DNA of 64,000 bases from Pogonophryne albipinna (lineage: Eukaryota > Chordata > Actinopteri > Perciformes > Artedidraconidae). The notes under the pieces are model-generated. The model was not told the DNA's origin. It worked only from the letters and a program-made list of their open reading frames with translations, and did not search any database. Below, in pieces: positions 23,701 through 40,381 of the stretch. Position numbers and translations under genes: made by a program. How positions within the stretch are numbered: the first letter of the stretch is position 1; the number at the start of each line of letters is the position of its first letter. The stretch is from assembly GCA_028583405.1 (NCBI GenBank), contig CM053248.1:19399139-19463138 (forward strand), given 5' to 3'.

Positions 23701-26430
23701 AGCATTCACACTAGTTGGTCTATTGCTATCACTGTTGTGTGTCTGCAGACTGTCTTTTCTTCGGTTCTCTTGCTGTTTTCAACTAGGATAAGGCCATTGT
23801 AAATATTTCCCCCTGTCTTACCATAAGTCTTTTTTTGTACTACTGTTTCTTAAAACAAGCACACTGTACAACTGGCTACTACAAATTACAATTAATGCTA
23901 CATTCTATGTTTATGTTTGCCACAATCCTTCCCTCTTATTGTAGTGTGCCATAAACTATTACTTACACATCAATGAGCCACACGTTTGCATTGTTCCTAT
24001 ATTATACACGATATAGTTCATATTTACCAAATCCAATGTAAAAAGAAAAAAGTCCTGCTGCCCTTAATATTCACAACAAGATCGCACCACATCTGGATTA
24101 TTCCGCCACTGAAAATAGTAGCCAACAAATATTCTATTTCCTTATGTTTTAGTAACATCTGTTAATAAATACTTTAGGAAATTACCAAACCTGGTTGTTC
24201 TATTTATGTTTGAGTCACTTTTAGGAAATACATTTACAGAAACAACCAACGCTAGTGGCCCGGAGGTTTAGAGAAGTCACACTGTATTTTGGTTCTGTCT
24301 GATTTGAATATATTATGATATATTCATTACTAAAATAATATAAAACCCATAATAAAGGTCCTGCGGAAAAGCTTAAAACTTGACCAAGTGTGCTTCATTG
24401 TTCATTTTACATTCAAAGCTGGTTCACTCCTATCCACATAACATGCTTTACGTATTCTATAGAGTGGAATGTACTTTCAGCGGTGATGGGATACTGCTTT
24501 TCCTAATCATTAATGTAAATAAAGATGTTTTTCTTTGATCCATTGCTCTTCCATGCACTTTGCTATTTTAAATGTATGTTTGTATTAAGGTTCTGAATGT
24601 CAGTTCCCATTTGTGCATCATAAAAGACGTGTAATAGCATAGTATGTATTGTTGTTATTAGGTTATTACGTAAAGAAGAAGAAAATATATTTCAAAAGAG
24701 AAACAGCATATGATATTATGATTAGGTGTTAGACAACGGCAACATTTTGTATAACAAGAAAAGGCTTTGTCACTGTTTTGGTTGCAATGAAAGGTCTTTA
24801 TGTGTGTCTGTGGTCACATACTGTGTGAGTCTCTATAGCAATGTTTCCTGAATGACCTCTACATCTCCTGCTTTGGGGCAAGACACGTTATTTCTTTATC
24901 TGCTGCCCTTCTGTTCGTTTGATCTGGTTTCAGTTGGGGAAATGGAGAGCACAAATTGAAACGACTGTCAGTCTGTTTCTGGGTTTTATGACATCTCTAA
25001 AACACCAAGTCTGTGCTGAGGGATAAAGCAGCCGGCCAAAAAAAAACGATTCAAGTGTGCCATTAATGTGGAACAAAGATAGGGGAGTGAGTGTCAATAA
25101 AGTGAGACAGGTTTCTCTTTTCCCTTTATCCTCACGAAAAAATTGCCTTCAGAAATAAAAGCTAACCTCAAATGATTCTATATGATTTTCAGCTTATGTT
25201 GTCATGATCCACAGAGCAAGAGCTTACTCTTCTCTCTCTGTTGGTTTTCTTACGGGTTTTCCAAGGTTTTCACCTGTTAATGTTTATTAAGGCAGCTACT
25301 ACAGTAATGTGATTAAGATGCAGCTTGTGTCACCATCCACATACTATATAGTTACATCTATATGTAGCTTTCTCCTTCCTCAACCCTGACATATAAGGGG
25401 TGGACAATATAACTTCAAATGCACCTATAAGGACTTCACAGAGAGCTATCAGTCATTAGAACTTTAGCTAGAATGTGAGCAGTAGTATATGCCAGAAGTC
25501 TAAAGAACCATGGACCATGCTTCTGCACATACAGAAGATGAACCTGCGTTAGGGTCATTCTGAGAAATGTGATACCTGGATCCTACCCCACATTTCAAAG
25601 ACTATTTTAAACCTTAAGAAGATAAATGTTGACACTGAATAGTAGAGTGATATACAAAATGTGTTGGTGCCCCGTGCGAGCCCAAACTTGTATTACCTTT
25701 TGTTACGTAACGTCCATAGTAACATCACACCAAGTATTTCACTTATGGAACAAATGTAGGCTTTTTATTTGAACCCTAACCAAAATATTTTCGTTAACCT
25801 AACCAACTACCTTAGGGTAATTAAGTTGTCATCATCAGGGGAAGTTGGGTATTAGCTAGCATCACACACACCAAGCTTCACGCAACTGTGAGTCAAATAG
25901 CAAAGGAAACACAATTCCAGTGGAACCTTCAGTCTAACTTGTGGGTGCTTCAAAGATTTGTAAAGACATGATTCATCTGGCAATGACTATTTTAAGTGGA
26001 ACACCTGGGGAACTACCAGGATGGAGGAGAAGATAAGTGTTAGCCCTGAATAGAAGACTGAACTGAGTGATGAAGACAAAAGTCATTTTGAACATACTTT
26101 TGTTGAAAACCACCCCAAGTACGTCATTTACGGAACTGGCTTCAAACTGTTGTAAAGACAGATTACACCCCTCCCTACTACATTTCAAGTTATTTTGTCC
26201 ACTGCCTTCTATATATTTATGTTCAGTGTTGATTGCTTGTTTGTGATCCATACAGTCAGTTTGGGTTTTAAATGACCGTGGCTCCAGTAGAGCGCCACAC
26301 ACACTTTCCTCTGGGGGATTGTAGGTGACAGAGCCCAAGTCAAAAGACTTATGAACCGGCTACTATCAAAGGAGCCACAGGGGAGCCAATTTAAAGGCCA
26401 CATCTTTTTTATAAAGAGGTAGGACTCATC

Positions 26431-26732
26431 ACAGATGTGAGAAGGTACAGATGTGAGGAGGTACAGATGTGAGAAGGTACAGATGTGAGGAGGTACAGAT
26501 ATGAGAAAGTACAGATGTGAGAAGGTACAGATGTGAGAAGGTACAGATGTGAGGAGGTACAGATGTGAGGAGGTACAGATGTGAGAAGGTACAGATGTGA
26601 GGAGGTACAGATGTGAGGAGGTACAGATGTGAGGAGGTACAGATGTGAGAAGGTACAGATGTGAGAAGGTACAGATGTGAGGAGGTACAGATGTGAGGAG
26701 GTACAGATGTGAGAAGGTACAGATGTGAGGAG
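26431..26732. repeat. 16-bp minisatellite, about 19 copies
   Basis: The unit is GTACAGATGTGAG followed by AAG or GAG; the two variants alternate irregularly. The apparent 115-codon minus-strand protein is the repeat read through. Confidence 0.95.
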
Positions 26733-27172
26733 AACCGCATCAGCAACGCTGAGCAGTGATCTTTATGTTTGCTCAATACAAACTCTTTTCCTTTGAACCC
26801 CCTTTAATACACGTGTGCTCTCCTTTTCTTTCTAAGACATGGGTTTACGTGTGTGTTGATTTTTAGAGATACAAGTTTTGTATGAAAAAATAACCAAACA
26901 AGTTCTAGTCCAAACATGTGCTGTATGTGAATTGTTTTGTTTGTTTTTTGTAAATGATCTGCTAATGTATTTAGTTATTTGATAAATTGTTAATTCTAGG
27001 TATTAACTTAAAAAAGATTCTATGTGTTTCTCTATGTTGATTACTTTCATGTTCTCTGATATACTCTCATGCTAATATCTTATGAATATGTACTAGGCTG
27101 CCTATTTGTGCTGGGCATAAAATACTCTAACTGTTGGCCAGGTATTTACTTCATTCCCTTTATGAGAAGAAC

Positions 27173-27200
27173 ATGTATATATATATATATATATATATAT
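27173..27200. repeat. (AT)n microsatellite
   Basis: About 13 perfect units. Confidence 0.9.
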
Positions 27201-29285
27201 CACATAACTGTTTATCCTCAAATCTCAATATACTTGTCTTTAAAGCTATACCTTTGTCAGATTCATGGTTGTCTGTTCAATGATCGTCAACACTTTAGCT
27301 CAAGAGAATGATCTTCTGGCTTCTGAAACATCACCTCTTTCTCCCCGACATTCTTTCTGTTTCCCCTTTTCCACTGAAAATCCGTATGGTTCTTCCGCCA
27401 TGTTGGTGCTTGTGTGGTTTTTAAGTGAGAACTTGTTTAATTTTCCACCGTTAAGAACCCAAGTTCTTCCCAGTCATGACATCAGTGTTTACGCCGTTGA
27501 TTTTCCATTCACAAAAACAACAAAGGCGGACTGCGTCGGGTCGATGCTTGTGTTGCTCTTCCTCGTATGAAGCCAGATTAGATTAAAGAACGATTTCTCC
27601 AACGTTAAACTCTGTCCAGAGTGCAGTGGTTCATCGCTTGACAGTTTGGTTCTGTGGCATTACACTGCAGTGTACCGGCGTTTAGCACCGTTTACTCACA
27701 GCAGTGAAAGTTAAAATTCACTGTCTGACTGTCACACAAGCAGCTGATGCATATTTCCCATCCCAATAAGTGGATGTTTTTCCGTTTGAATTGACGCTGT
27801 TTGGCATCATAAAGACGTCATTAGAGTTTCTCTTTTATCAAATAGGTGATGTTAGCATAGCCATTGTAGCTAATCTGGCTATCTTGACTGTTGGTTGCTA
27901 TCATATTGTGGGAGAAACCATTTTCTACTGGCATATTTAAAAAAAAAATGGTTTGCATTGGGCACTGAGCACAAAGAGGCCCTGGAACCACATTGGTAGA
28001 GAAAGGGTATGGGAGGAGGTAGAGCGTATATACACACCTTAACAAACAGATGTAGAGAAGTGAGAGGATGAACCCCTGTAGGAATCTTTGTGGAGTTTGA
28101 GGGGGGAACAGGGAACTTCTCAAGCTATTAACTTCTGCAGGAGGTATTTTCCCAAAGTGATTAATATATCTGTCACCTCAGAGCAGCTCCAGGTATTTGA
28201 GTGTATACCTCCGCCCCGAATCCTTCCTCTCTGCTCAGCCCCCACCGCTCTCTGCTTTCTCTCTCCTATCTTGTCTCCCCTCCTCTTCCCTGTGAGGCTC
28301 CGTTCCATAGAAATGCATCCGGGAGGTAGCAGGGCTGTTAAGCTGAGACGAGGGGACGGCCTTATTGGCTCTGATTGGAGACTCGGCGGTGCGTCTGTCT
28401 CTTTTCTCGCCCTTTCTTTCTCCAGAGGGGCAGGACCGAACAACTACAAAGTTATGCTGAAATTAAAGTCGGCCTCTTCTCGCCTCAGAGGAGTCACCCC
28501 CCCCTCCCCCCCACTCACTCACACATACCTCCTTCCTTCGCTTTAACAACTCATCACCCAGAATTAAACTGGTTCTGTCAAGACGAAAGCCTCCCAGGAC
28601 ACCGCCAGCCTCCTCTTCTCTTCTCTGTTGCTGGAGTGTGCTGCTTGTTCCCTCACATAAAAAAGGAAATCTTGTCTTAAAAAAACAATTGCAGTGCTCA
28701 CTTGATACTGCTAAGCCTCTCAGATAGTCAACGATAATACTTGTAGTAAGAGCTTGAGTGAAATAAGTGTTTAAATGCTGATACTGTCTCTTACTCTTGG
28801 ATTGGAATAGAAGTTACAGTTGATATAATGAACTAGTGCCACTATTGTTTTAATGACTTTCACAACCTGCCTGATTCTTGCTAACCTATGTGCTACAGTA
28901 TTGGGAAAACCCTCATATATGTACATTGTTCATTCTAGTAATAATATAATAATATTGGAATTGAATGAGCCAAATAAATGTCATACATGCCAATATGTAC
29001 AGTGCTGATTTTCTCTGCAAGGTTCAAATAAGGCGCTGTAGGTTGCTGTAAGGTTTATGTATTTGGTAACTATATATTATGTCAGTCATGCACATAAGTA
29101 CAGATTCGTTTTTGTTTAACAGTGTGGAAACGTTCCTTGCCCCCTTCTTAAAATGACATCCCATGTTTCCAATTCTATTGACATTTTTCTAGACTGTTGT
29201 TTTTGAAATGGTGTTTTATATTGTGTGATCCTGTGATAATGTTTGACAAGGAGAGCTGATTCCTCAATGGAACGCTGAATTGGTC

Positions 29286-29386
<101 letters not shown>

Positions 29387-29540
29387 CAGCTGTTTTCATT
29401 TCATTGTGTGAATATATCCCTGATTTTGCTTTTCTTTAGGAAAGTATGTGTTTTATATTCATTCACACTGCATAGAAATGTTCCTTTAACAATGGAGCTA
29501 CATGTCTTATTTAACTGACTTGCTTATTCTCTCTTTTTTT

Positions 29541-29975
29541 AGTAAATGAAAGAAAGACTAGAGGAGTGAATACAGATGGACATCAACTAAAAAAAGAGAA
29601 GAACAGCACGGACACGTGGGACATTAAAAAAAGATCAACTTAAACAAAAAGAGCCGATTTGAAAAGGAGCCCTTCTATCAAGAATGACCGGGCATCTGAG
29701 AGGATGGAGGGGGGGTGAGGGCCTGCTCTGGGGCCACGGCCTGAACATGGAGCCTGTAGTCCTGAAGAGGGGCCCCTGGCTCTGAGCCCTGAAAAACAAA
29801 CGCTGAGTGGAAGAGACCAATTAGAGAAGTCACCATAAAACATTTTATTTTTGTAAACTTTTTTAAGTTTATGATTTCCAAAAAGATCAAACACTAATGT
29901 ACGTATAAACATATTATATATTATATGTGTGTAATATAGTAAGTATGTTTTAAAAAAACAACGAACTTGGAGGAA
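29541..29975 (+). other. Candidate alternative rbfox3 terminal or 3' UTR exon
   Basis: A strong acceptor-like pyrimidine tract (ttctctctttttttag) ends at 29540. The following sequence begins TAAATGAAAG and is A-rich, UTR-like, with an AT-rich end containing TTTTGTAAACTTTTTT. The upstream exon at 17011 ends in phase 0, so splicing to here would give GTM followed at once by a TAA stop, a shortened C-terminus without RGG-SRFTPY. This is inference from splice-site appearance and phase. The sequence could equally be a 3' UTR exon of another transcript, or not an exon at all. Confidence 0.3.
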
Positions 29976-30116
29976 AATGTTATGTGTCTTTGTGATTAGG
30001 ACGGGGGGAGGTGGGGTGAGGAGACGCCCCCCCCCGTCCTCTGATCATCTCCCCCCACACTCCTGCCCCATCAACCTCTGCTGGATGGGGCAGGGGTGAT
30101 GGGGAGAGTACGGAAA

Positions 30117-30277
<161 letters not shown>

Positions 30278-30532
30278 GCTCCAGCAGACATGTCACTATG
30301 TGATTGCTATGGGAATACGGAGTACTGTTCAGATAAAAAAACAAAGAAAATAATACATTTTCGAGCTTGTCTTCTCTTGGACTGCAAAAGTGTAGATGTT
30401 CCTTTGGGGAGTTATGACAAGCAGGCTGTATTTTATAGATAAAAAAAAAATAAGAATGATGACTAAGTATCCCTACGTTGGCCTGAGCCAATTGGGATAA
30501 GAAGAGATGAAATGATGTGATGAGTTGATCAG

Positions 30533-30706
30533 CTAAAGTACACTGAACTGTTCACGAGAACAGCTGAAATACAACGGTTAGCACACAAGAACAGCTGAAG
30601 TAAAGTGATCAGTGCACGAGAATAGCTGAAGTACACTCATTAGTGCACAAGAACAGCTGAAGTACACTGAGCAGTGCACGAGAACAGCTGGAGTACACTG
30701 AGAAAG
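30533..30706. repeat. 31-bp degenerate minisatellite with E-box cores
   Basis: Five to six copies of a unit built on GTGCACGAGAACAGCTGAAG and GTACACTGA. Units differ by several bases. Most contain CAGCTG. Confidence 0.8.
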
Positions 30707-30709
30707 CTG

Positions 30710-35411
<4,702 letters not shown>

Positions 35412-35742
35412 AGATATACAGATAAATAGCTCCTTCTAGTGGCGTGTGAACTCTTTTCCTTCACTTCCTTCTGAGTGTGTTTTCACTGGGAAATCCAGTT
35501 CTGGGTCCACATTAACTTCAACTGCAACACAGTTAAAACAGAGTGCTATCAGCCATCAAACCACACAGTTTAACACCTGTCACTAGTGCTTCAGTTAGGC
35601 ACTCATTTTTGACATCTAGAGTTCATACATGTTGCTTTGCACAAGGAGTTTAGTGCCATCACTTTCCTGATTCAACCAGACAGCGGGATAGGAGCCTAGA
35701 CTTTTGCTTTTGTCTTTGAACCCTTGTGTCTGTTAACCTTAA

Positions 35743-37121
35743 AGGAGACCTATCATGCTATATTTGAATAATATATTGTAGGGCCATACCTATATAAGGT
35801 ATATTTATACGTTTTCTTTTTCAAAATACCAAACAGATCATGCATTTTAGCCATGCCTCATTTCGCTCTATTTTCCTCTCCTCCACCCTGTCTTTGCATG
35901 CGCTGCAGCTGACCACGCCCCCTGCAAAGGAAGGGGCTGAGTTACGAGCGTCATGTTACCATGCCACGGCAACCTCTCATTCCCCTGATTGGTGGAGAGT
36001 TGGCCATATAGGCGGAGCTCCTCGTCACTGATGTCAGACTATTTTCAAATCTGTATCAGTCTGTATCAGATCCATTGCAGCCCCGTTTTTAGAGATTTGG
36101 GTATGGAGGAAAAGAGAGAGGCAGGGGCGGCGGGTGCTGTAGGCTAGGGAAGGCTAAGCCTTCCCAAATATGTGTGTCACTGCATCCTGGTAAAATACAA
36201 ATATAATGTATAATGTCTGTGTCTTTGACATTAGCGCTGCTAGCCACCTGTGCCCTGTACTACGAAGCCAGTTCAACATACCCTGGATATGTTTGAGTAA
36301 CAAACAAACTAACAACAACAAACTAACAAACGAGATCTCGCTAAGCGGTCCTACGACGCTGGTTATCAACTCTGTAAATCAAGCCAGGGTTTCTCTCACC
36401 AGCTGAGAGCGCGTTCACGTGAAAGGGGCGGGGTTAGCTACATTTGACCAATCACAAACAGGGACAAGTGTACTGACAGCGCAGTGTCATACTTCATTAA
36501 TGAAAAGTAAACTAATATTAGACAAATATGAGCTTTAAACATCCATGACTTAAACATATAATCCAGGATACAAGCCACAGAGTTGCACCTGCAAGGAGAA
36601 TACAGAACAACTGGTTAAAAAATAACTAGGCCTACCGAGTGTTTGAAAGCGTATAGTTTTATGAGTGGATCTGACTTTAATTACATTTGACTCGAGTGTT
36701 TCGTCAACATAATGTGTTGCTTAAAATAATACTTCTGCATACAGTAGGCGACACTGTAAGTGTTGCACGGCCAGATACGGCTGGAGAAGCTGACTCAGAT
36801 AAGGAAATATATGATATGATATTAGGCTATATGATCGATGATCTGATTGATGATGTAATATGAATGATAAGTGCGACACGTCGGCGTCTTCTCTGCATAC
36901 GGCAGTTTAAACTGTATTTCCTTTATCCTGTAATATGACTTGAGAGATTTAAACTCCGCACACTGAGTTGATCTCTTTTCTATAGACGCCGGAGCCGGGC
37001 AGCGTCAGGTAAAAAAAGTTATTTAGCCTTCCCAAACCTGAGCCTCACGCGCCGCCTATGGAGAGAGGGTTGTGTTTTCTGACACTTGGTGAGTTCCCTG
37101 ACACACCGGGGACACATATTC
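35743..37121. mobile_element. TTAA-type nonautonomous element, split by a hAT insertion; right end lost
   Basis: The left end follows TTAA (35739-35742) and starts AGGAGACCTATCATGC. The sequence is a close copy of the complete element at 52120-52577, sharing GCATGCGCTGCAGCTGACCA and the block around GGCGGAGCTCCTCGTCACTG. Homology runs to 36121, resumes at 37061 after the inserted hAT, and stops at ACACATATTCA (37121), so the right inverted repeat is missing. Compared with the sister copy it has about 30 extra bases near its left end. Confidence 0.85.
36122..37060. mobile_element. hAT-type element with perfect 8-bp TSD, nested
   Basis: The 8-bp duplication GAGAGAGG flanks the insert at 36114-36121 and 37061-37068, and the uninterrupted sister element near 52460 provides the empty site. 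The ends are inverted: left CAGGGGCGGCGGGTG, right reverse complement CATAGGCGGCGCGTGAGG, with a shared inner GGGAAGGCTAA. An 8-bp TSD with CA...TG ends is the hAT signature. At 939 bp and without transposase, it is nonautonomous. An inner segment beginning CCTGTACTACGAAGCC (about 36250) looks like another fish repeat. Confidence 0.88.
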
Positions 37122-37440
37122 ACTGTTCGAAATGGGGGGGGGGAGAGCTCCCCTGAAGGCCGACTTTGAGATAAGTAGGGGGAGCCCAAAAGAATCGTGC
37201 ATATTTGTGTCACACAGATTAGAAATGTTGAGTTTCTGTAAATAAAAGTTCTTGAAATAAATAATAGTCATTGTTCATTACAGTTTCTGAATATTTGTTT
37301 TATATTTGTGCCATCTGTACGTGGCGGCGCTGCATTCTTTACGTTACTTACGTTGCTATGGTTACGGCAAGCGATGCTGGCGCGGTATTTGATATTTTCA
37401 TACTGATATTCTTTTTAACTCTGGCTTTGTAATAAAAAAT

Positions 37441-38190
37441 ATGGCGAAACGAAAAAACAGCCAAGCCTCGCTGCTTCTGGATTCACAAGCAAAGAAGCGA
37501 AGGAGGCTAAAAATGACAACGTGAACGCAACAACTTTTAGTTGGCCGGCTGTAAGCGGCGTTAGGGTCGAGTTTGACAGCTCCACACCGAGGGAGAGGCC
37601 TGCTGATGCGGAGCCTGAAGAGGCTTCAACAACGGCCACAGCCGCCGGCGCCACCTGCGCCACCTGCGCTAGCGAACCTGACGATGCCCATGACCTCGCT
37701 TTTAACTGGACACAGAAAATATGGAGTCAGTGGAATGAAAGTTATCCATGGCTTTTCAAAAAAAAAAAAAAATGTGGATGTGAGATTTGCAAAGAGGCAA
37801 AAAGTATATTGATCTCCCTGCCGCTCATAGAAAAATCCACCGGAGTGCACCTTTCACAAGAATGGATTCAGGGAAAAGTCAGCAGTGATCAACAGAATAA
37901 CCTGCGGAAACATATTTATAAGCACCATAAGAGCCAGGCACACGAAAAAGAGATCGAGATTTCGGAGATGAGAAAAAAGAGGTGGGCCTATTGGCAATCA
38001 ATGTTGATCTAATGCAGGAAACATATACATCTTTCAGGTCTGCCTATATGATGGCCTTTTTCACAAGCATTTTCTTTCAATTGATTCCAATGAGAAAAAA
38101 TGCATGCCATCGCAAGTGCCTTCCTTCAGAAAAGCAAATATTTAAACTTTTTGAGAAAAGCGCTCATGACGTCACTGTATCAATATGTTG
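37441..38190 (+). pseudogene. 5' part of a hAT-related / ZNF862-KIAA1586-like gene with TTF/BED-type zinc finger, frameshifted
   Basis: The gene-like region opens at ATG 37441 (MAKRKNSQASLLLDSQAKKR, basic), shifts frame near 37510, and continues at NATTFSWPAVSG to MRKKRWAYW (38012). An aromatic segment, KIWSQWNESYPWLFKKKKKC, is followed by CGCEICKEA and LRKHIYKHHKSQAHEKE. This W...PWL-C-C...H-H pattern is the zinc-binding domain at the N-terminus of hAT-derived proteins such as ZNF862/KIAA1586-like. Another frame then reads TYTSFRSAYMMAFF, resembling the next part of that family (VFRTAY-like), and stops at 38190. A poly-A run at 37759-37772 may have favoured slippage. No catalytic domain remains; the copy is cut off by the next transposon. 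Confidence 0.6.
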
Positions 38191-38218
38191 AGAAGCTTTT
38201 TTTTGACCGTGTGTTTTA

Positions 38219-39345
38219 AGGCCGCTACACACCAACCTGAGACCAAAGAACGCGTACTGAAGGCGTCCGACTTTTACGTCCGCTACGTCGCCTGCGTCGG
38301 CTACATCGGCTGCGTCGGCTACGCCGCCCGCCTACGAAGTGAACACACCGCAAAGACTTCAGTCGACGAGTGGCAATAACTGTCCTTACCAGCAGGCAGC
38401 GGTAGTGTGTATTCGTCATTCAAAAGAGGCAACAGCCAGAAGACAGACTGCGTTATCACTGCGTGATACAAACAAACAACAAATAGCGTCTGGGTTCCAT
38501 TTTCACTCTCTCTCGTCGATCGAAAACATGTATCGTATGGTACTGGCGTTATCAGCAATTGGAGTGTTGCTTGCGGCTGTAAGATATAGCAAATATGTCT
38601 AAAGAACTGTACAATGTAAACAATCGACAAAAATACAATACGATAAAAATAGTGTGTAATACAAAAACAAAAAGAGTTAGAGATATGTCTAATGCTGTGT
38701 TATCATTGGCTGTAGTATCAAGGTACGAAATAAAGTTTTGTATTGCCTATCCTGCTATTTGTGTTTTTCTTTTAATCACAGTGTTAATAAAAAAAAAAAT
38801 GTGCCTACATAACTGTCAGTTGCAGCCGTACATTATTATTGGTTTAACTACCAACAGTATATTTTTAACACATTTTAAAATGACCATCTTGAACAGCTAT
38901 AACGTTAAAATACTTCTAGGCAGATTGTGGAGGATAATGGGAGAAAGAATAGAGGGGCAGACAGAAACACCCATCTGAATAATGGCCACTTCTTGCAAAA
39001 TGTACATTTCCATGTGATGCTCACAACAGGTAAATGAACAATGAATAGTGGTAGACAGTAGCTCTGTCTGTCTGTGTGTGCCTTCTTAATCCTTTGTTTT
39101 GGTCCCTCACTTCCGCTTCGCTTCTCATGCACTGATTCGCTAAGCTGAACAGCCAATCAGAGTGATTTCTTTGGCCGACTTTCTTTGGCCAACTGTCAAG
39201 TTGAATCGGCCGTAAAGAGAAAATGTGCCGTAAAGAGAAAATGTGCCGTAAAGAGACAACGGTGCGGGACACACCAACCTGAGTAGGGCGCCGCGAATGC
39301 CCGACGGCCTCTGACTCCCAAAATCGGGTTGGTGTGTCAGGGCCT
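38219..39345. mobile_element. Nonautonomous element with TTA TSD (Harbinger-like)
   Basis: TTA flanks both ends (38216-38218, 39346-39348). The left end starts AGGCCGCTACACACCAACCT and the reverse-complemented right end AGGCCCTGACACACCAACCC, an inverted repeat of about 22 bp. A 3-bp TTA duplication is characteristic of PIF/Harbinger. The 1,127-bp interior has no transposase. Near the left end, CGTCGGCTAC units repeat, and an internal copy of the ACACACCAACCTGA motif lies at about 39270. Confidence 0.8.
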
Positions 39346-39416
39346 TTAGACGGAAACTATAATAACAAAGGGCAAGAAGCCTATTTGTTTGAGCTGATCA
39401 GCTGGCGGACTCTGAG

Positions 39417-40376
39417 GCCCAATCCCAAACTATACCCTACACCCTACCCCTACACACTACCCCTCCGTTTGCACGTCCACGGCGGCGTGCGTTAAAGCTT
39501 CAACGCTTCTGCCCATTCACTTTGAATGGGGTGACGTCACGCTTTGCCGAACTGCATTGTGGTTCCGTCGCTTGGCTTTGCTTGCGTTGCTCGCTCTTTT
39601 GAAGCTTCGACGGAAGCATCAGCCAATCAAATCATATGCCAGTACAAGCTCTATCCAATCAAACCGCGTGCTTGTGTGTCCGGAGCGGGAGATTCATGTG
39701 ATTGGTTGTTGGTCGAGTTTCAGACACGCCCGCCGGCAAGCTTCAACGCGCACTGGCTTGTGGACGCTGCGTAAGTGCTGTTCCAAACCAACGAGTGTGG
39801 AGCGCCGGTGTGGAGGGGGAGTGGGCTATCAAGCCCTCAAACAGCGAGTCTGCAGCGGTGCTGACTGGAGACCGGTCTCTACCTGACCGGTCTCAACGCT
39901 GTTTACAATTAGTTCCAGCAAACATCCACTGATAAACTGCGATGTTAACAACCTCATGATAACCTCATATGTCTTAGGATCGTACCTGTGTTTAGTCAAG
40001 AAAAAGGTCAATGTGTGCATTTTATTACAAAGTTGTGTATATTTACAGACTGTTGCAAAAACTAAGAAGCTTATAAACATCAGGTGTAAAACTAAAAGAG
40101 CTTTACAAAAAAGTAACACAATTAAAGATGTTAGGAGTTTTATTTGAGTTATTAATTTAAACTTTTTGTCTAAGAGATGCTGATTTGAAACCGTTGTTAC
40201 ATACAGTTACGGCAATTCCTGTTTCTGCCGGAGAGAGGGGAGGCCGTCCCAAAGCTTGCTGCTGTATTTACTCCCTCCATCTGACAGGAGGGAGCCTCGT
40301 TGAGCTGCGAGAGTTCACTCCGTCACAGAGGGGTAGTGTGTAGGGGTAGGGTGTAGGGCGTGGTTTGGGATTGGGC
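39417..40376. mobile_element. Nonautonomous element with about 50-bp inverted repeats, TSD CTGAG
   Basis: CTGAG occurs at 39412-39416 and 40377-40381. The left end starts GCCCAATCCCAAACTATACC and the right end, reverse complemented, GCCCAATCCCAAACCACGCC. Both continue as CTACACCCTACCCCTACACA and CTACCCCTC, so the arms are about 50 bp and almost identical. A 5-bp TSD fits some hAT subgroups, but the superfamily is uncertain. Inside, GCGTTAAAGCTT (39489) and its near-inverted match AAGCTTCAACGCGC (39738) hint at a further nested element. Confidence 0.8.
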
Positions 40377-40381
40377 CTGAG

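Noticed and set aside
26431..26732. CRISPR-like regular repeat
   Set aside because: Contiguous tandem units with no spacers, eukaryotic context.
26429..26776. 115-codon minus-strand frame rich in Ser-His-Leu
   Set aside because: 16-bp minisatellite.
28088..28546. 152-codon + strand frame
   Set aside because: Low-complexity composition, no domain, opposite-strand frame equally open; no exon evidence.
37019..37271. Short minus-strand frames near the hAT right border
   Set aside because: They span the transposon junction and have no family similarity.
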